DNA from: Hymenoscyphus infarciens
Taxonomy: Eukaryota; Ascomycota; Leotiomycetes; Helotiales; Helotiaceae
Direction: 5' to 3'
Assembly: GCA_001414345.1 (NCBI GenBank)
Contig: LLCB01000053.1
Location: 62,001 to 126,000, forward strand
DNA length: 64,000 nucleotides
Shown: positions 26,326 to 36,424 of the stretch, one piece after another
How positions within the stretch are numbered: the stretch's first letter is position 1
How the letters are laid out: each line of letters starts with the position of its first letter
Position numbers and translations under genes: made by a program
The notes under the pieces: generated by a model
Database searches by the model: none
Told to the model about the DNA's origin: nothing
The model's input: the letters and a program-made list of their open reading frames with translations, nothing else

Positions 26326-27075
26326 TAAGTTCGCTTCTGCGACGCAGCAACCTAAGGGGCTGTCTGTCATGTGACATCAACTTGAATTATGTGTTTATCA
26401 AAACTTCTAATGAAAAAAGGCTGTTGCAGGTTCTTGATGAGTTCAGGATTAGTTTGTGCGAAGAACTAGGGAATAATGTACACAAATGGAAGAGAGACAA
26501 AGATTTAGGAAGAGGATTTCATTTCTATTTAAAGAGACAGTTCAATCGAAGAAGCAAGCAAATACCTCCGAAAACAAGATCCCTCCCCCTAAAAAAACCC
26601 CAAACTCCAAAACACCATTCCATCTATATCTATCTCCGAACGCCCTTTTATAATTCAGACCCAAAATCAATTCCCAATCCCCCCCAAACGCCTTTTGTAA
26701 ATCAAACCCAAGTGACCCAATTCCCAAAATCCAGAACTCCATACTCCGACCAACAAATGAAAAGGAAGGATTTCCAAGTATGATGATCCAATAACGACAA
26801 GGATATCCAATGAACTCCAAACTCCAAACTCCATGTAAAAATCAAAAATCCAACTCTTTCCTTTCCTTTCTAAACCGTTCTATGTTGGCTTGAACAAAAA
26901 TGGCAACATAGCTGAAACAAGAATCTAATCGCTTCATCTTTTCTCCATCTTTTTATCTCGATTATTTTTTCTCGCAGACTTAAAAGGGTACAAAACAAAA
27001 AATCAAAAAGAAACTCGCTCGCGCTAGAACCACTTCGCTCCCAAGAAAACACAAAAGGTATATCTAACGGGTTAT
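26326..27075. other. 3' flank of the wall-protein gene
   Basis: Normal to A-rich sequence. A 133-codon plus frame (26382-26783) is rich in Lys/Pro/Thr from AT-rich DNA and has no other support. The ~300 bases before 27076 are likely the 3' untranslated region of the minus-strand gene. Confidence 0.5.
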
Positions 27076-30000
27076 TTACAAAAGGAAGAAAGCAGCAGCA
27101 ATTGCAACGACAGCACCGAAAGAGGTGGAGGCGAGAGCAATACCGTTGCTGGTGACGAGAGGAGCTGGTTTGGAAGATCCAGAGTTTCCAGATGATGAGC
27201 CGCCTGGTGTGGATGGTGGGGAGGCTGGGGAACCTGGGTTTCCAGCAGCTGGGCTACCTGGATTTCCAGAGGATGGGCTACCTGGGTTTCCAGCAGCTGG
27301 GCTACCTGGGTTTCCAGAGGATGGGCTACCTGGGTTTCCAGCAGCTGGGCTGCCTGGATTTCCAGAGGATGGGCTACCTGGGTTTCCGGCGGATGGGCTA
27401 CCTGGGGTAGATGGGGAAGAACCAGAGCCTGGGGTGACTGGAATTGGTGGGCTGAGAGGAGAGGTGTAGTTTCCGGAAGATGGAGAGCTTGGGATGGATG
27501 GGGAAGAACCAGAACCTGGATTGACTGGAGCTGGTGGGCTGAGAGGAGCGGTGTAGTTTCCGGAAGATGGAGAGCTTGGGATGGATGGGGAAGAACCAGA
27601 ACCTGGATTGACTGGAGCTGGTGGGCTGAGAGGAGCGGTGTAGTTTCCGGAAGATGAAGGGCGCGGGACGGATGGGGAAGAGCCTGGGGCACCCGGTGCT
27701 GGTGCTGGAGAACCTGGGGCTGGGGATTTTGGAGAACTTGGAGAACTTGGGGCTGGGGTACCTGGCATGTTTGATGCTGGAGCTTTTGGAGAACCTGGGG
27801 CTGGGGTACCTGGCATGTTTGGTGCTGGAGCTTTTGGAGAACCTGGGGCTGGGGTACCTGGCATGTTTGGTGCTGGAGCCTTTGGAGAACCTGGGGCATT
27901 TGGAATATATGGAGCAGTTCCGTTAACAGCTGGGTATGGCTTTGGTTGAGGGCATGTTGGGCAGACGCCATTGGAACCGTTGCTCCCATTTGAACCGCTA
28001 GCTCCGTTCTGACCATTTTGACCATTTTGACCATTTTGACCATTTTGACCATTTTGACCATTTTGACCGTTCTGACCATTTTGACCATTTTGGCCATTTT
28101 GGCCAGGTTGGGCAGGAGTTTTTGGTCCTGGAGCTGGGACATTTGGAGCATTTGAAGCACCCGGAGAAGCATTTGGAGAACCTGGAGCTGGAACGTTTGG
28201 TCCTGGGGCTGGAGCAGTGCCGTTGACTGCATATGGTTTTCCAGGAACATAAGGACCGTTCTTTGGGCCGTTGTTATAAGTACCGTTGTTGGAGCTACTT
28301 GGTCCAAATGGGTTCTTGAAGCCTCCACCAATTGGCTTGTAGGCATTATTACCACCGTTTCGTCCTGGGCCATAAGCACCGTGGGTTCCGTTCTTGTTGT
28401 TGTAAATGGATGTTTGGTAAGCACCAACTGGGAGGGTGATGGTCTGGGTGACCTCGTTGGTGGTACCAGCGCTAGGAGAAGTGATTGATATTAGCATGAA
28501 AACTCCAAGAGACGTTGGATAAATGATGCGGAATGACTCGTGAAGAAATGCCCAAGAAATTTTGAGATTTTGAGTGAATGGAAGGTAGATGACAATAAGT
28601 CTTCAAGTATACTCGAAGTAGAATTGATGATGGAGGTATGGAAAAATAACTTACGCAGGAGTCTCAGTCATGGTGACAATGATAGTGGTGACAGATCCAG
28701 TATCAACGGTGGTGGTCAAGAAACCCTGTAACAAATTAGCGAGGTTTCCCAAAAGCAGGATGGAATGTGCTTACAGAAGTACCTGCAGCATATCCCAGAG
28801 AAGTGGTATACAAGTTTCCGGTGGCATACAAGTTTCCGGTGACATATGGTGCAGATGCCTTATAACCATTGCTGGAAACTTGCTTGTAACCCTTCTTGTA
28901 TGGGGTTGCAGTTGGCTTGTAGTAAGCAGACTCAGAGGTCTTGTAGTCGTGCTTGTACGCGGACTCAGTTGGCTTATAGTCATGCTTGTATGCGGACTCG
29001 GTTGGCTTGTAGTCATGCTTGTATGCGGACTCAGTTGGCTTATAGTCATGCTTGTATGCGGACTCGGTTGGCTTGTAGTCATGCTTGTATGCGGACTCGG
29101 TTGGCTTATAGTCATGCTTGTATGCGGACTCGGTTGGCTTGTAGTCGTGCTTATATGCGGTCTCGGTTGGCTTGTAGTCGTGCTTGTATGCGGTCTCAGT
29201 TGGCTTGTAGTAATCGGTCTCGGTTGGCTTGTAGTCGTGCTTATATGCGGTCTCGGTTGGCTTGTACTCAGCACTGTGCTTGTACTCGCTGTCATGCTTA
29301 TACTCAGCATCGTGCTTGTACTCAGCCTGGTAGTGTGTCTCTTCTGGCTTGTAGTATGCGGTCTGGGAAGACTTGTAGTAGTGGGTTTCCTCTGGCGTGT
29401 AGTAGGCAGAAGTCTCAGTTGGCTTGTACTCCTTATACTCCTTATACTCCGGCTTATATTCAGACTTGTACTCTTTGTACTCGACGGACTTGTACTCTGG
29501 CTTATACTCGACGGACTTGTACCATGGCTCGTAGTAAGCGCTGGTCTCCTCTGGCTTATAATAAGCAGTGGTCTCTGGCTGGTAGTAGGCGCTGGTCTCC
29601 GCTGGCTTATAATAAGCAGTGGTCTCTGGCTGGTAGTAAGCGCTGGTCTCCTCTGGCTTATAATAAGCAGTGGTTTCGGACTTGTAGTAAGCGGTCTCGG
29701 TTGGCTTGTATTCTGAGTTATACTCGCTACGCTTTTGAACGTTGTCCTCGGGAACTGGGGTGAACTCGGTGGTTACGTCAGTGGAGGTGGTAGTGGTAGT
29801 CTCAACAGTGGTTGAGGTTTGGGTGGCAGTCTCGATGGAGGTGTAGGTGTTGATGGAAGTTGAAGTAGTCATGGTCTCATCCTCATCCTCATCCTCATTT
29901 TCTGGCTGGTACTCTGGCTTGTACTCCTCCTCTGACTTGTCCTCCTCTGACTTGTGCACTGGCTTGTAACCCTCGTAGTATGGGGTAGGCTTGGGAGCGT

Positions 30001-31384
30001 ATGGGGTCTCGACTGGCTTGTACTCTGGTTCGTAAACAGTTGGCTTGTACTCGTTGTATGGAGTCTCCTCTGGTTGGTAGTAAGCGGTGGTCTCTGGCTT
30101 GTACTCCTCAGCCTTGGAACCAGGCTTCTTGTGCTCGTTTTGCAAGTGCTTTGTCTCGTGGGTCTCGTATGGGCGTCCAATGCTACGTCTCTCATACTTC
30201 TTTGGCTTGTAATCGCCGGACTTGTAGTCGTTCTCCTTGGTCTTGTACTCTGACTTGTACTCGGCTACGTATGGAGTCTCCTCTGGCTTGTATGGCTCGT
30301 AATAAGCAGTGGTCTCTGGTTTATACACCGGCTTGTACTCCTTGTCCTCTGGCTTGTATTCGGAGACATATGGGGTCTCCTCTGGCTTGTAATAGACGGA
30401 TTCAGTTGGCTTATATTCCGGCTTGTACTCGGCAGAGTATGGAGTCTCCTCTGGCTTGTAATAGGCGGTGGTCTCCGGCTTATATTCTGGCTTGTACTCG
30501 GCAGAGTATGGAGTCTCCTCTGGCTTGTAATAGACGGATTCAGTTGGCTTGTATTCTGCCTTGTATTCGGGGACATATGGGGTCTCCTCTGGCTTGTAAT
30601 AGACGGATTCAGTTGGCTTGTATTCTGCCTTGTGTTCGGAGGCATATGGGGTCTCCTCTGGCTTGTAATAGGCGGTGGTCTCCGGCTTATATTCTGGCTT
30701 GTAATCGGCAGAGTATGGAGTCTCCTCTGGCTTGTAATAGACGGATTCAGTTGGCTTGTACTCAGACTTGTGCTCCTTGTACTCTGGCTTATACTCAGCA
30801 GAGTAAGAAGTCTCCTCTCGCTTATAGTAAGCAGCCTCGGTTGGCTTGTACTCCTTGTACTCGGCAGAGTATGGGGTCTCCTCTGGTTTATAGTAGACGG
30901 ACTCAGTTGGCTTGTATTGGGTCTCCTCTGGCTTGTAATAGACGGACTCGGTTGGCTTGTATTCCTTGTACTCGGCAGAGTATGGGGTCTCCTCTGGCCT
31001 GTAATAGACGGATTCAGTTGGTTTGTACTCCTTGTACTCTGGCTTGTACTCGGCAGAGTATGAAGTTTCCTCTGGCTTGTAGTAGGCGGTGGTCTCCGAC
31101 TTGTATTCTGGCTGGTACTCCTCCTTGTATTCTGGCTTGTACTTATCAGAGTATGGGGTCTCCTCTGGCTTGTAGTAGGCAGTTTCAGTTGGCTTGTACT
31201 CTGGCTCGTAGGCGGTGACCTCGTGCTTGTAAACCTCGGTGTGTTCAGACTTGTAGGCTGGGGTATCCTCGTGCTTGTACACATCCGTGGTCTCAGGGTT
31301 GTATGGCTCGTTGTTGTAAGGCAAAACGAATGCCTGGGCGGTACCCGCGAGGGCAACGCTTGTAACGATTCCCTTGAATTGCAT
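27076..31384 (-). CDS. Giant GPI-anchored, Tyr-rich repeat cell-surface protein (adhesin-like)
   Basis: Three exons: 31384..28775, 28725..28655, 28471..27076. The introns are 49 bp (GTAAGC, CTAAT branch, CAG) and 183 bp (GTAAGT, CTAAT branch, TAG), and frame is kept; 1358 aa. Order: signal peptide (~1-18, ending GTAQAF); ~30-530 repeats of the type [20 protein letters not shown]; an acidic and then Thr-rich stretch (~500-545); a second repeat block with [11 protein letters not shown] units; a Thr/Val-rich linker spanning the exon junctions; Gly/Asn/Pro-rich sequence with about ten GQN triplets; one CPTC motif; Ser/Pro/Gly repeats ([21 protein letters not shown]); and a hydrophobic C-terminus preceded by small residues, as for GPI attachment. 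Dibasic KR/RR sites occur near residues 190, 400 and 550. The location should be wall or extracellular matrix; an adhesive role is inference. I know no named homologue. Confidence 0.85.
27236..27655 (-). repeat. 48-bp and ~96-bp coding repeats in the C-terminal region
   Basis: A ~48-bp unit (two NPGSPxxG peptides) repeats between about 27236 and 27400. A longer unit encoding [19 protein letters not shown] recurs three times between about 27405 and 27655. A separate 48-bp unit encoding [14 protein letters not shown] recurs three times near 27740-27890. Confidence 0.8.
28009..28104 (-). repeat. 9-bp coding repeat, collagen-like GQN triplets
   Basis: About ten tandem copies of a 9-bp unit (ATTTTGACC on the plus strand), encoding Gly-Gln-Asn on the minus strand within exon 3 of the wall-protein gene. 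Confidence 0.85.
28948..29211 (-). repeat. Eight 33-bp coding tandem units ([11 protein letters not shown])
   Basis: Perfect 33-bp period within exon 1 of the wall-protein gene. Units 1-6 alternate two synonymous variants (Tyr codon read on the plus strand as ATA or GTA), giving a 66-bp higher-order period. Units 7-8 encode the T-for-S variant. Confidence 0.9.
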
Positions 31385-31510
31385 CGTGGAAAACGTTACT
31401 GGAAGCGAGTGACTGGGTTGAACAAAACAAAAAACGATGGAGATGCGAGAGCTATTGGAGTTTGAATTATGATGGGAGAAAGCGAAAGGAAAAAAGCAGG
31501 GAAGTGATTG

Positions 31511-31520
31511 ATATTATACC
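31511..31520 (-). promoter_or_regulatory. TATA-like element of the wall-protein gene
   Basis: On the minus strand this reads GGTATAATAT, about 127 bp upstream of the ATG at 31384, a plausible core-promoter position. Confidence 0.4.
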
Positions 31521-31612
31521 CTTTCGAAATTAACTAGTTTAGAGAATGAACCAGCTAGAAATTAGCAGAATGCCGAATGAAAAGTGTCCGCATCATTGAA
31601 AGAGTTGAGTGC

Positions 31613-31729
31613 ACTTGCGACCTTCGGAGCAGAAAGAATCATCCGTTGAATCCATTTGATACACTTGCGATCATCAAGGGAGAATATTTATCCCGGCTCA
31701 ATGACATTAAATCCGTTATCGTACTTGCG
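31613..31729 (-). promoter_or_regulatory. Three spaced CGCAAGT motifs upstream of the wall-protein gene
   Basis: CGCAAGT (plus strand ACTTGCG) occurs at 31613-31619, 31663-31669 and 31723-31729, spaced 50 and 60 bp. Similar ATCCGTT flanks accompany two of them. They lie about 230-345 bp upstream of the start codon. No factor is assigned. Confidence 0.4.
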
Positions 31730-32093
31730 CTACTTTGGTTGGAAACTAGTTAAGATTCGCACCAGCGCTGACAACACGAGAGCTAATAGTATGTTAGCAT
31801 TTTTAGCATGTCAAAAATTGAGTGATATGTAATTGGCATTAAGGAAGTAGTTACCTCAAACAATTCAACTGGCCCACAATTTTTGGCCGGAACTTCTGCT
31901 GTCTCAATATCACAAAAAGAGAAAACCATGTGATCATTCTTGTGAGATTGATATGTTCCATGTAGCCAAAAGTTGATAACTCCTTTCCTGTTTAAATACA
32001 TCCTTTTATGCATTTGCTGCCAATCGTGTATTTTAATCGGCCACACCAGCGAGGTAAACTCAAAATATCGTACAAACGCCATGCAATTTCCTT

Positions 32094-32746
32094 CTATCTG
32101 TCTTCTGGGGCACCAGAAAATAGTCCGACCCGGGTTCGATGACTCTGAGAATCAGTTAGCTTGGTTCTCCTTGATATCTTGGTGGGGCTCTTACGTATGG
32201 TAGTTTTGGTATGACCACCCCCAATACAGCCAAAAAATTAATGGTAAAATAGGTCAGGTCGTAGTGAGTGTAGTGGGTACTCAACAAGAATAGAACAATG
32301 GGCACACTGAGCAAAAATTTCTTGGCCGGCGTGTATTGAGCTCCATTGTCGATTTGCTCCCACATGTTCAGGTTATCGTATGCGCCTGCATTAAACTCGA
32401 AAGGCACTCCCCGGACCCAATGAAACATGAGGAATGAGCCGAACATGTAAGATATGTTCGTCAGGGTCCACGACGTTTCTTGTGACACTCCGGGAATTAT
32501 GTCAAAAAGGATCTTGAGGCACGCAATCAACACCACATGTATCGTCCATGCACCTTGAGGCACCAAAATTGTTAGCACTGTTGAACCAAAGGACGCGTCG
32601 CAATTGTGTATATCTCGACGCTTGAAATCCAAGAACAATACCCAGATATTGTGAAATCTCAATCCCATATTCTCCCCCGGGAAGCGCTAACCTTTTGCGT
32701 TGACCCAGTCGGCATTTAGATTTGGTAATGCGGCCTGATCACTCAT
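32094..32746 (-). CDS. ORM1: ORMDL family sphingolipid regulator
   Basis: Three exons: 32746..32692, 32553..32195, 32144..32094. Introns are 138 bp and 50 bp; the second has a CTAAC branch 9 bp before CAG. 154 aa. The family core is unmistakable: NADWVNAKGAWTIHVVL, IPGVSQETSWTLTNI, FMFGS-type text before HWVRGVPFEFNAGAYDNL, MWEQIDNGAQYTPAKKFL and the paired late membrane helices; it ends KLPYSHRTRVGLFSG. ORMDL proteins are ER membrane proteins that bind and inhibit serine palmitoyltransferase. The N-terminus is short (about 10 residues before the conserved LNADW) and lacks the Ser-rich phospho-regulated extension of the yeast Orm proteins. If the second intron were not removed, translation would end in a non-conserved tail, so splicing there is well supported. 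Head-to-head with the zinc-knuckle gene, 1.1 kb apart. Confidence 0.93.
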
Positions 32747-33865
32747 ATGTTCGATTGTTTCGGGGGGTTCTTGGTAGAGCAAGCTACTCGACCGCCGTCG
32801 CCTCCCGGTCTTATGCTCGCTCATCGCACTATACTGGCCACTCGACCGGGGAGGTTTGGAGGTCGCGTCGTAAGAGACGGTTCGAGGCAGGAGGATTGGA
32901 GAAGACAGTTTGGCGGTAGTCGAAGCCGGAATTTTGGAGGTTTGGGTGCGTTTGCACGGGCAATGTCTCGGTATAGGTATGGCGTCAAGGGGGGTGTTTC
33001 GTGCTCGAGGATACTGTTGAAGAAGAGACCGTATTTGACGCCGTCAAGAAGTGGAAGACACGGCCGTGTTGCTGGTCTGCTCTGGTGTGGTCCTACAAAC
33101 ACCACGTACCACGTTAGCACAGATTCCGAACACGGCACACGCAGGAAAAAGTGTCTGCAAGCCGCTAGGAGAGGCAATTGATGATGGAAGGTCTGTAGAA
33201 AGTGCAGAAACGGCTCTGGTTCTTCCTGGTTTCGGGAAAGTCGTTGGGGACAATTCATCTGCCGGGGGATTGGAATGACGAGCACAAATACAACTCACTT
33301 GGGGTCTCTGCAAGAAGGGTGTTGAGAGCAGCGAAGCTTAGCAGAAGCTGTGGACTGTTGGATGTAGAGATACTATGTCGTGATACAAGAACGGGGGGGG
33401 CGTCCCAAAGGTTGGGCAGAGGAAGAAGATGGGTGGGCGTGGTGGTGACCTGAATGAGACGACCGGTGGCAGTGAGGTGGATTTCCATTTCTGAGGTGCA
33501 TCGGCTCCGGTGGCCGGTGGAAAAAAATCAACAACCTCTCCCCTCCACCACCACCCACCACTTTGATCTCGTCGCCACGGTACATACAATACATGCACAC
33601 CACCGTGCAGCACATCGTCTGCGCACACCTGCTGTCTAACCGATCGCAGATTCTGCGATTTGATATCAGAGGGTCGTCGACGAGAACTAACTTGTTTTGT
33701 GTGTAGGGCCTCGATTCCATACCCATACCCATACCCATACCCGCACGCGCACACAGCAACAAGATCGCATCCATCCTATATTCGTCTGTCGCAGCAAAGG
33801 CATACTCCTCCTACAGTCGAAGCTGATCGACGAATGACCTTCACTGCGGTTGACCATACACAATC
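32747..33865. other. Divergent promoter region of ORM1 and the zinc-knuckle gene
   Basis: GC-normal 1.1-kb spacer. Open frames up to 154 codons occur on both strands but overlap each other and carry no domain. It contains a CCATAC hexanucleotide repeat near the plus-strand gene. Probably leaders and promoters of both genes. Confidence 0.5.
33717..33742. repeat. CCATAC hexanucleotide repeat
   Basis: About four consecutive CCATAC units, ~125 bp before the plus-strand ATG at 33866, probably in the 5' untranslated region. Confidence 0.85.
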
Positions 33866-36424
33866 ATGATGGAACAGGACACCGATGTCACGGACGACTC
33901 GAGGACATCAGTCGTGGGGCGAAAGCGCGATCTGCAGGATAGAGAGCCGCTCACGATGGTGAACTCGGAGCAGGATCTTGACTCTCCTGAGATGTCTGCC
34001 ATACTTGCGAGCGGCACAACGAAGGGAGATGGCAAGACTGTTGACGCAGTCTTGATAACCCCCGCCGAAGTGCCGATTCGGGCTGATGGAGATGTAAGCC
34101 AGTTGTCGCCTACATCTATAGTCGTCCAAGAGACCATGGCTGGAGGGGCTTCTTCTGCGCGGCAAGAGGGTTCTTCTGTCCCTTTACAAACCCAACCAGC
34201 ACTATATTTGTTTCCGACCAACCAAGGCCGTGTGGGAGCAGGTGTACAAGCACGGAATACTGTCCCGGTCTTTGCACAAGATGGCCCTCAGTTATCTCCC
34301 CCCAAGGATGACCAGAAACCTCCATCCTCGGGATGGAATAAAGGTGTTCAGCCAGGACTCCGTACTTCATTTGGCGCTAAGCGGTCATCACATACTGCAA
34401 ACCCACCAAAGCAACCGCAAGTCTCGCAACCAAAGGGGCCTGTGATCAGGGAGACCAAGAAGAGTGAGATCGCGAGCAGCTCTCCCAACCCCCAGACTCA
34501 GAAACCCATGATTTCCCAAGACTCCCAAGCATCAAAGATTGCGCCAGATAATCCTCCTCCAATTGGAGCGGGAACTACGACAGCTGAAGCTTTGCAAATC
34601 TCCCAAGAGCCTCCTGAATCTATCAGAGCTGGCACTCGAAGTCCTGATATTGAAGCTGTAACGGCTGATGTTGACCTGGTTCTTGCACAAACAAAATCCT
34701 GGCCTTTGCCAGCAGCATGGCGGGCTGCCGTGTTGATCAATACCGGAAAGACATTCTACCCCACGCCTGGAAGAGTAACGCGGCCATTTCAACATCATGG
34801 TAAGATATTCTCGACTCCCTTGATGTTCAACGAACTAGGCATGCCTTATAAAATCCAGGACTTTTCATTCAACATATTCGCACCAGCATTTTTGAAAGCC
34901 AATTTGGGTGGCATTCATGATTGGAAGATTGGAGACCTTCGAAGTGCCTTCCACTGCTACCAGAGCAATTGGTACTGCCATCTACCCGATCTCCAACCGA
35001 TTTTGTTGGCATCGTCTAGAGCTACTGGCTTCCTTACATTTGAGCAGGCAATGGACTTAGCCAGCGAAGGTCGCAGGCCTGTGGAAAATGCTACCCAGCC
35101 ATCAGTTCAACTTCAGCAAGTCCTCCCTGCCTTGAAGACCTCGAGGAGATCATCAAAGCAAACGGAAAAGTACCAACCCCTTGTTTCTTCTACCAGCGTC
35201 ACCATCGACCTAACTGGCTGGTCAACGAAACATGGGAATAATGGCACTGATGTCATCTCGAAAGATAATGATGTTCGGATGACCAACTCGTTACCTTTGT
35301 CAAAACCCAAGGTTGTTGCCATTGTTATCAGCCCCGAGGAGGTGGCACTCCAGAAGAGGTATTTCCCCTCCGATGGCGAGTCTATCTACCGGTGTCTTGC
35401 CTGTGGTGATACTGGGCATGGGGTTGGCACTTGCCCAGCACTATATTGCGAGCATTGCATGCAGGTCGGAAAACATTCGAGCTTCATGTGCCCCAGCCAT
35501 CATCGTTGCCTCAAGTGTAGGCAAAGGGGTCACGGGGCAGTAAACTGTCCAGAAAAGCTTTTTGCCCGAGCCGAGTCTAGTCCTTGCGATATATGTGGCT
35601 CTCTGGATCATTTGGAAGAGGCATGCCAATTTGTTTGGCGAAGCTTCGCCCCAAAGCAAGAGGAAATCAAGGTCGTTCGTGACATCCCCATACATTGTTA
35701 TCAATGTGGAGCCGACGGCCATTATGGACCTTCCTGCGGATTGAGCAGGGACTATCCTGGTGGTTTCACATGGACGCTCACAAATCTACGGAAATATGTT
35801 GATTCCCAGAGCCTAGATCGAGCTATTTCCGCAGGTGTTGACTATTCGATGCCAAAACCAAAGCAGAAAGAGTTTAGTATCAAGGGCAAAGGCAAATCCA
35901 ACGATCCCTTTACTATCGACGACAGCGATGATGAGTCCGATTTCATTCGTCCCAAAATCAACAAAGCCCCGGTTCAAAATGGACACATTCATTTCAATGA
36001 ACCCCCAATAAATGCTCCTAGGTCTTTCAACGACAATTTATACCGTCCTCAATATCGGGAGGAATACCAGGAGGACTATCGTGATAGTGGCATGAGGTTT
36101 AATGTTCAGAACCACATTCAGGGCTCGAATTCTCGGACAACCTATAAACAACATCCCGCACCCAACTACCCCCCTTTAGACCAACAGCTTACTCCGAGAG
36201 AGGAGAGATATTCAATGAGAAAGAGACCTCGTGCGGACAGTCCCGGTCCTGCGCCCGAAGCATACAAAAAGCAGAAGAAGAAGAAAAGCAAAGCACAACA
36301 TTTACCAGGGGGTTCTGCACCCACGGATCCAAAAATTCAGAGAAAGCTGGGTAAAAATGCAAAGAAACGTGAGCGTGAAGCGAAGGCTGCGGCTGCTGCA
36401 AGAAATGCATCAGGTCAATATTGA
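33866..36424 (+). CDS. Five-zinc-knuckle RNA-binding protein, Air1/Air2-like
   Basis: Single exon, 852 aa, from tandem ATGs at 33866 and 33869. Residues ~510-625 contain five CCHC knuckles: CLACGDTGHGVGTC, CEHCMQVGKHSSFMC (one residue longer), CLKCRQRGHGAVNC, CDICGSLDHLEEAC and CYQCGADGHYGPSC. Five such knuckles in a row is the hallmark of Air1/Air2, the RNA-binding subunits of the TRAMP polyadenylation complex that hands nuclear RNAs to the exosome. An acidic, SUMO-interaction-like PFTIDDSDDESD patch follows, then a Lys-rich tail (KKQKKKKSK) suited to nuclear localisation. A folded-looking segment at ~275-405, rich in Trp and Phe, is of unknown type and the N-terminal ~270 residues look disordered. 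The protein is much longer than yeast Air1/Air2 (~350 aa), so TRAMP membership is probable but inferred. Confidence 0.85.
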   Translation: MMEQDTDVTDDSRTSVVGRKRDLQDREPLTMVNSEQDLDSPEMSAILASGTTKGDGKTVDAVLITPAEVPIRADGDVSQLSPTSIVVQETMAGGASSARQEGSSVPLQTQPALYLFPTNQGRVGAGVQARNTVPVFAQDGPQLSPPKDDQKPPSSGWNKGVQPGLRTSFGAKRSSHTANPPKQPQVSQPKGPVIRETKKSEIASSSPNPQTQKPMISQDSQASKIAPDNPPPIGAGTTTAEALQISQEPPESIRAGTRSPDIEAVTADVDLVLAQTKSWPLPAAWRAAVLINTGKTFYPTPGRVTRPFQHHGKIFSTPLMFNELGMPYKIQDFSFNIFAPAFLKANLGGIHDWKIGDLRSAFHCYQSNWYCHLPDLQPILLASSRATGFLTFEQAMDLASEGRRPVENATQPSVQLQQVLPALKTSRRSSKQTEKYQPLVSSTSVTIDLTGWSTKHGNNGTDVISKDNDVRMTNSLPLSKPKVVAIVISPEEVALQKRYFPSDGESIYRCLACGDTGHGVGTCPALYCEHCMQVGKHSSFMCPSHHRCLKCRQRGHGAVNCPEKLFARAESSPCDICGSLDHLEEACQFVWRSFAPKQEEIKVVRDIPIHCYQCGADGHYGPSCGLSRDYPGGFTWTLTNLRKYVDSQSLDRAISAGVDYSMPKPKQKEFSIKGKGKSNDPFTIDDSDDESDFIRPKINKAPVQNGHIHFNEPPINAPRSFNDNLYRPQYREEYQEDYRDSGMRFNVQNHIQGSNSRTTYKQHPAPNYPPLDQQLTPREERYSMRKRPRADSPGPAPEAYKKQKKKKSKAQHLPGGSAPTDPKIQRKLGKNAKKREREAKAAAAARNASGQY

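Larger units (their letters stand above)
31385..32093. other. Intergenic between the wall-protein gene and ORM1
   Basis: Promoter of the minus-strand wall-protein gene, then the 3' untranslated region of ORM1. A 99-codon minus frame at 31783-32082 starts just past the ORM1 stop and has no recognisable domain; it is most likely ORM1 trailer sequence. Confidence 0.5.

Noticed and set aside
26382..26783. 133-codon plus-strand ORF
   Set aside because: Lys/Pro/Thr composition follows from A/C-rich DNA; no domain or regulatory context.
28948..29211. CRISPR-like regular repeats
   Set aside because: Contiguous coding repeats without spacers in a eukaryote.
28670..31218. Plus-strand open frames of 305-405 codons
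   Set aside because: They lie antisense to the repeat exon of the wall-protein gene; their Trp/Leu/Val- or Cys/Ser-repeat composition is a mirror of the YKP codons.
28736..31384. Stand-alone 882-aa secreted protein ending KPR
   Set aside because: The last 12 codons read through a canonical GTAAGC intron; splicing there continues in frame to the anchor domain.
31783..32082. 99-codon minus-strand gene
   Set aside because: Directly downstream of the ORM1 stop, no domain, AT-rich codons; most likely ORM1 trailer.
32127..32144. tRNA B-box-like GGGTTCGAT
   Set aside because: Lies inside ORM1 exon 3 and no cloverleaf can be formed around it.
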